A program made the position numbers and the translations under genes. 6,925 bases of DNA, from positions 30,705-37,629 of the forward strand of contig DFHY01000057.1 in the NCBI GenBank assembly GCA_002371345.1. Reading direction: 5' to 3'. Shown in pieces: positions 6,755 to 6,925 of the stretch. Source of the DNA: Lachnospiraceae bacterium UBA3711 (GTDB lineage Bacteria > Bacillota > Clostridia > Lachnospirales > Lachnospiraceae). How positions within the stretch are numbered: the first letter of the stretch is position 1; every line of letters starts with the position of its first letter. Below the pieces are notes generated by a model. It ran no database searches. It saw only the letters and a program-made list of their open reading frames with translations, and was not told the origin of the DNA.

Positions 6755-6819
6755 TGCTCTGAGTCCTGAATCTGCCTCTTACACGCAAGCGTGACGAGTC
6801 AGGATTCAGTCTCAGAGCA
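6755..6819. repeat. Long imperfect stem-loop downstream of the phosphatase gene
   Basis: TGCTCTGAG (6755-6763) pairs with CTCAGAGCA (6811-6819). CTGAATC (6766-6772) then pairs with GATTCAG (6803-6809) across a 2x1 internal loop, giving 16 base pairs. Inside, CACG-CAAG-CGTG (6782-6793) makes a small apical hairpin. It lies 30 bases after the stop codon and lacks a T tract. It could be a 3' mRNA structure, a factor-aided transcript end, or a dispersed repeat. Confidence 0.65.
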
Positions 6820-6820
6820 G

Positions 6821-6854
6821 CCGTGAATACCATGAAACCAGTTACTATTCACGG
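6821..6854. repeat. Inverted repeat CCGTGAATA/TATTCACGG
   Basis: CCGTGAATA (6821-6829) and TATTCACGG (6846-6854) are exact reverse complements around a 16-base centre. The arm shares its first seven bases with the arm of the repeat at 4937-4972. GGTTC (6853-6857) can pair in an alternative way with GAACC (6875-6879), so several folds compete here. Confidence 0.6.
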
Positions 6855-6882
6855 TTCCTTCCCCCTCAGACCATGAACCATC

Positions 6883-6914
6883 CGTGCTTCGCACGTCTGC
6901 CGCTGCTTCGCAGC
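6883..6914. repeat. Tandem mini-hairpins CGTGC-TTC-GCACG and GCTGC-TTC-GCAGC
   Basis: Two perfect five-base-arm palindromes lie at 6883-6895 and 6902-6914, seven bases apart. Both have a TTC loop and the heptamer GCTTCGC, which on the minus strand is GCGAAGC, known as an unusually stable DNA mini-hairpin. They are followed by TGTTCACG at the window edge, identical to the left arm of the repeat at 4937-4972 as far as it can be read. The element probably continues beyond the window. Confidence 0.6.
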
Positions 6915-6925
6915 TTCTGTTCACG

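Noticed and set aside
6799..6925. Minus-strand frame open from the right edge for about 42 codons
   Set aside because: Its codons are made almost wholly of the palindromes; the product is unlike any domain I know. A real gene end cannot be fully excluded without the flank.

Overview
The window comes from a bacterium of roughly even base composition. Signals are SD-rich (GGAGG, AAAGGAG) and two promoters look like sigma-70/sigma-A extended -10 types. The gene content fits an anaerobic gut- or rumen-type bacterium: a diguanylate cyclase with a helical extracytoplasmic sensor, a huge regulator-propeller sensor, an orphan family 3 solute-binding protein and a secreted HAD phosphatase. The cyclase sensor resembles those common in Lachnospiraceae-like Firmicutes. 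However, the solute-binding protein and the phosphatase both lack a lipobox cysteine, so a diderm host is not excluded. No phage, insertion sequence, CRISPR array, tRNA or rRNA was seen.

Positions 1-4780 hold three genes on the minus strand, in transcription order. The first encodes an intact membrane diguanylate cyclase (GGDEF). The second encodes a periplasmic/extracellular family 3 solute-binding protein with no permease or ATPase beside it. The third encodes a two-component-regulator-type beta-propeller sensor with an unusual polytopic N-terminal membrane module; it runs off the left edge, so its output domain is not visible. Gaps are 147 and 68 bases and no intrinsic terminator is obvious in them. 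The first two genes each have a recognisable promoter with the same TGC-TAT(A/T)AT extended -10. The likely theme is extracellular solute sensing coupled to cyclic-di-GMP signalling, with the orphan binding protein as a candidate ligand-presenting partner of one of the two membrane sensors. That coupling is inference.

Positions 4781-5189 are a divergent intergenic region. It carries the cyclase promoter, a bulged inverted repeat with 9+3 base-pair arms, and a perfect 8-bp-arm inverted repeat about 80 bases before the next gene.

Positions 5190-6725 (plus strand) encode a secreted HAD-superfamily phosphatase fused, through an acidic Ala-rich linker, to a C-terminal domain that resembles DUF3574. 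This fusion is the most unusual single protein in the window.

Positions 6726-6925 contain no convincing gene but are packed with palindromes: a 65-base imperfect stem, a CCGTGAATA/TATTCACGG pair, and three mini-hairpins built on GCTTCGC. The TTCACGG/CCGTGAA arms recur in the intergenic repeat at 4937-4972, which suggests a small dispersed palindromic repeat family in this genome.
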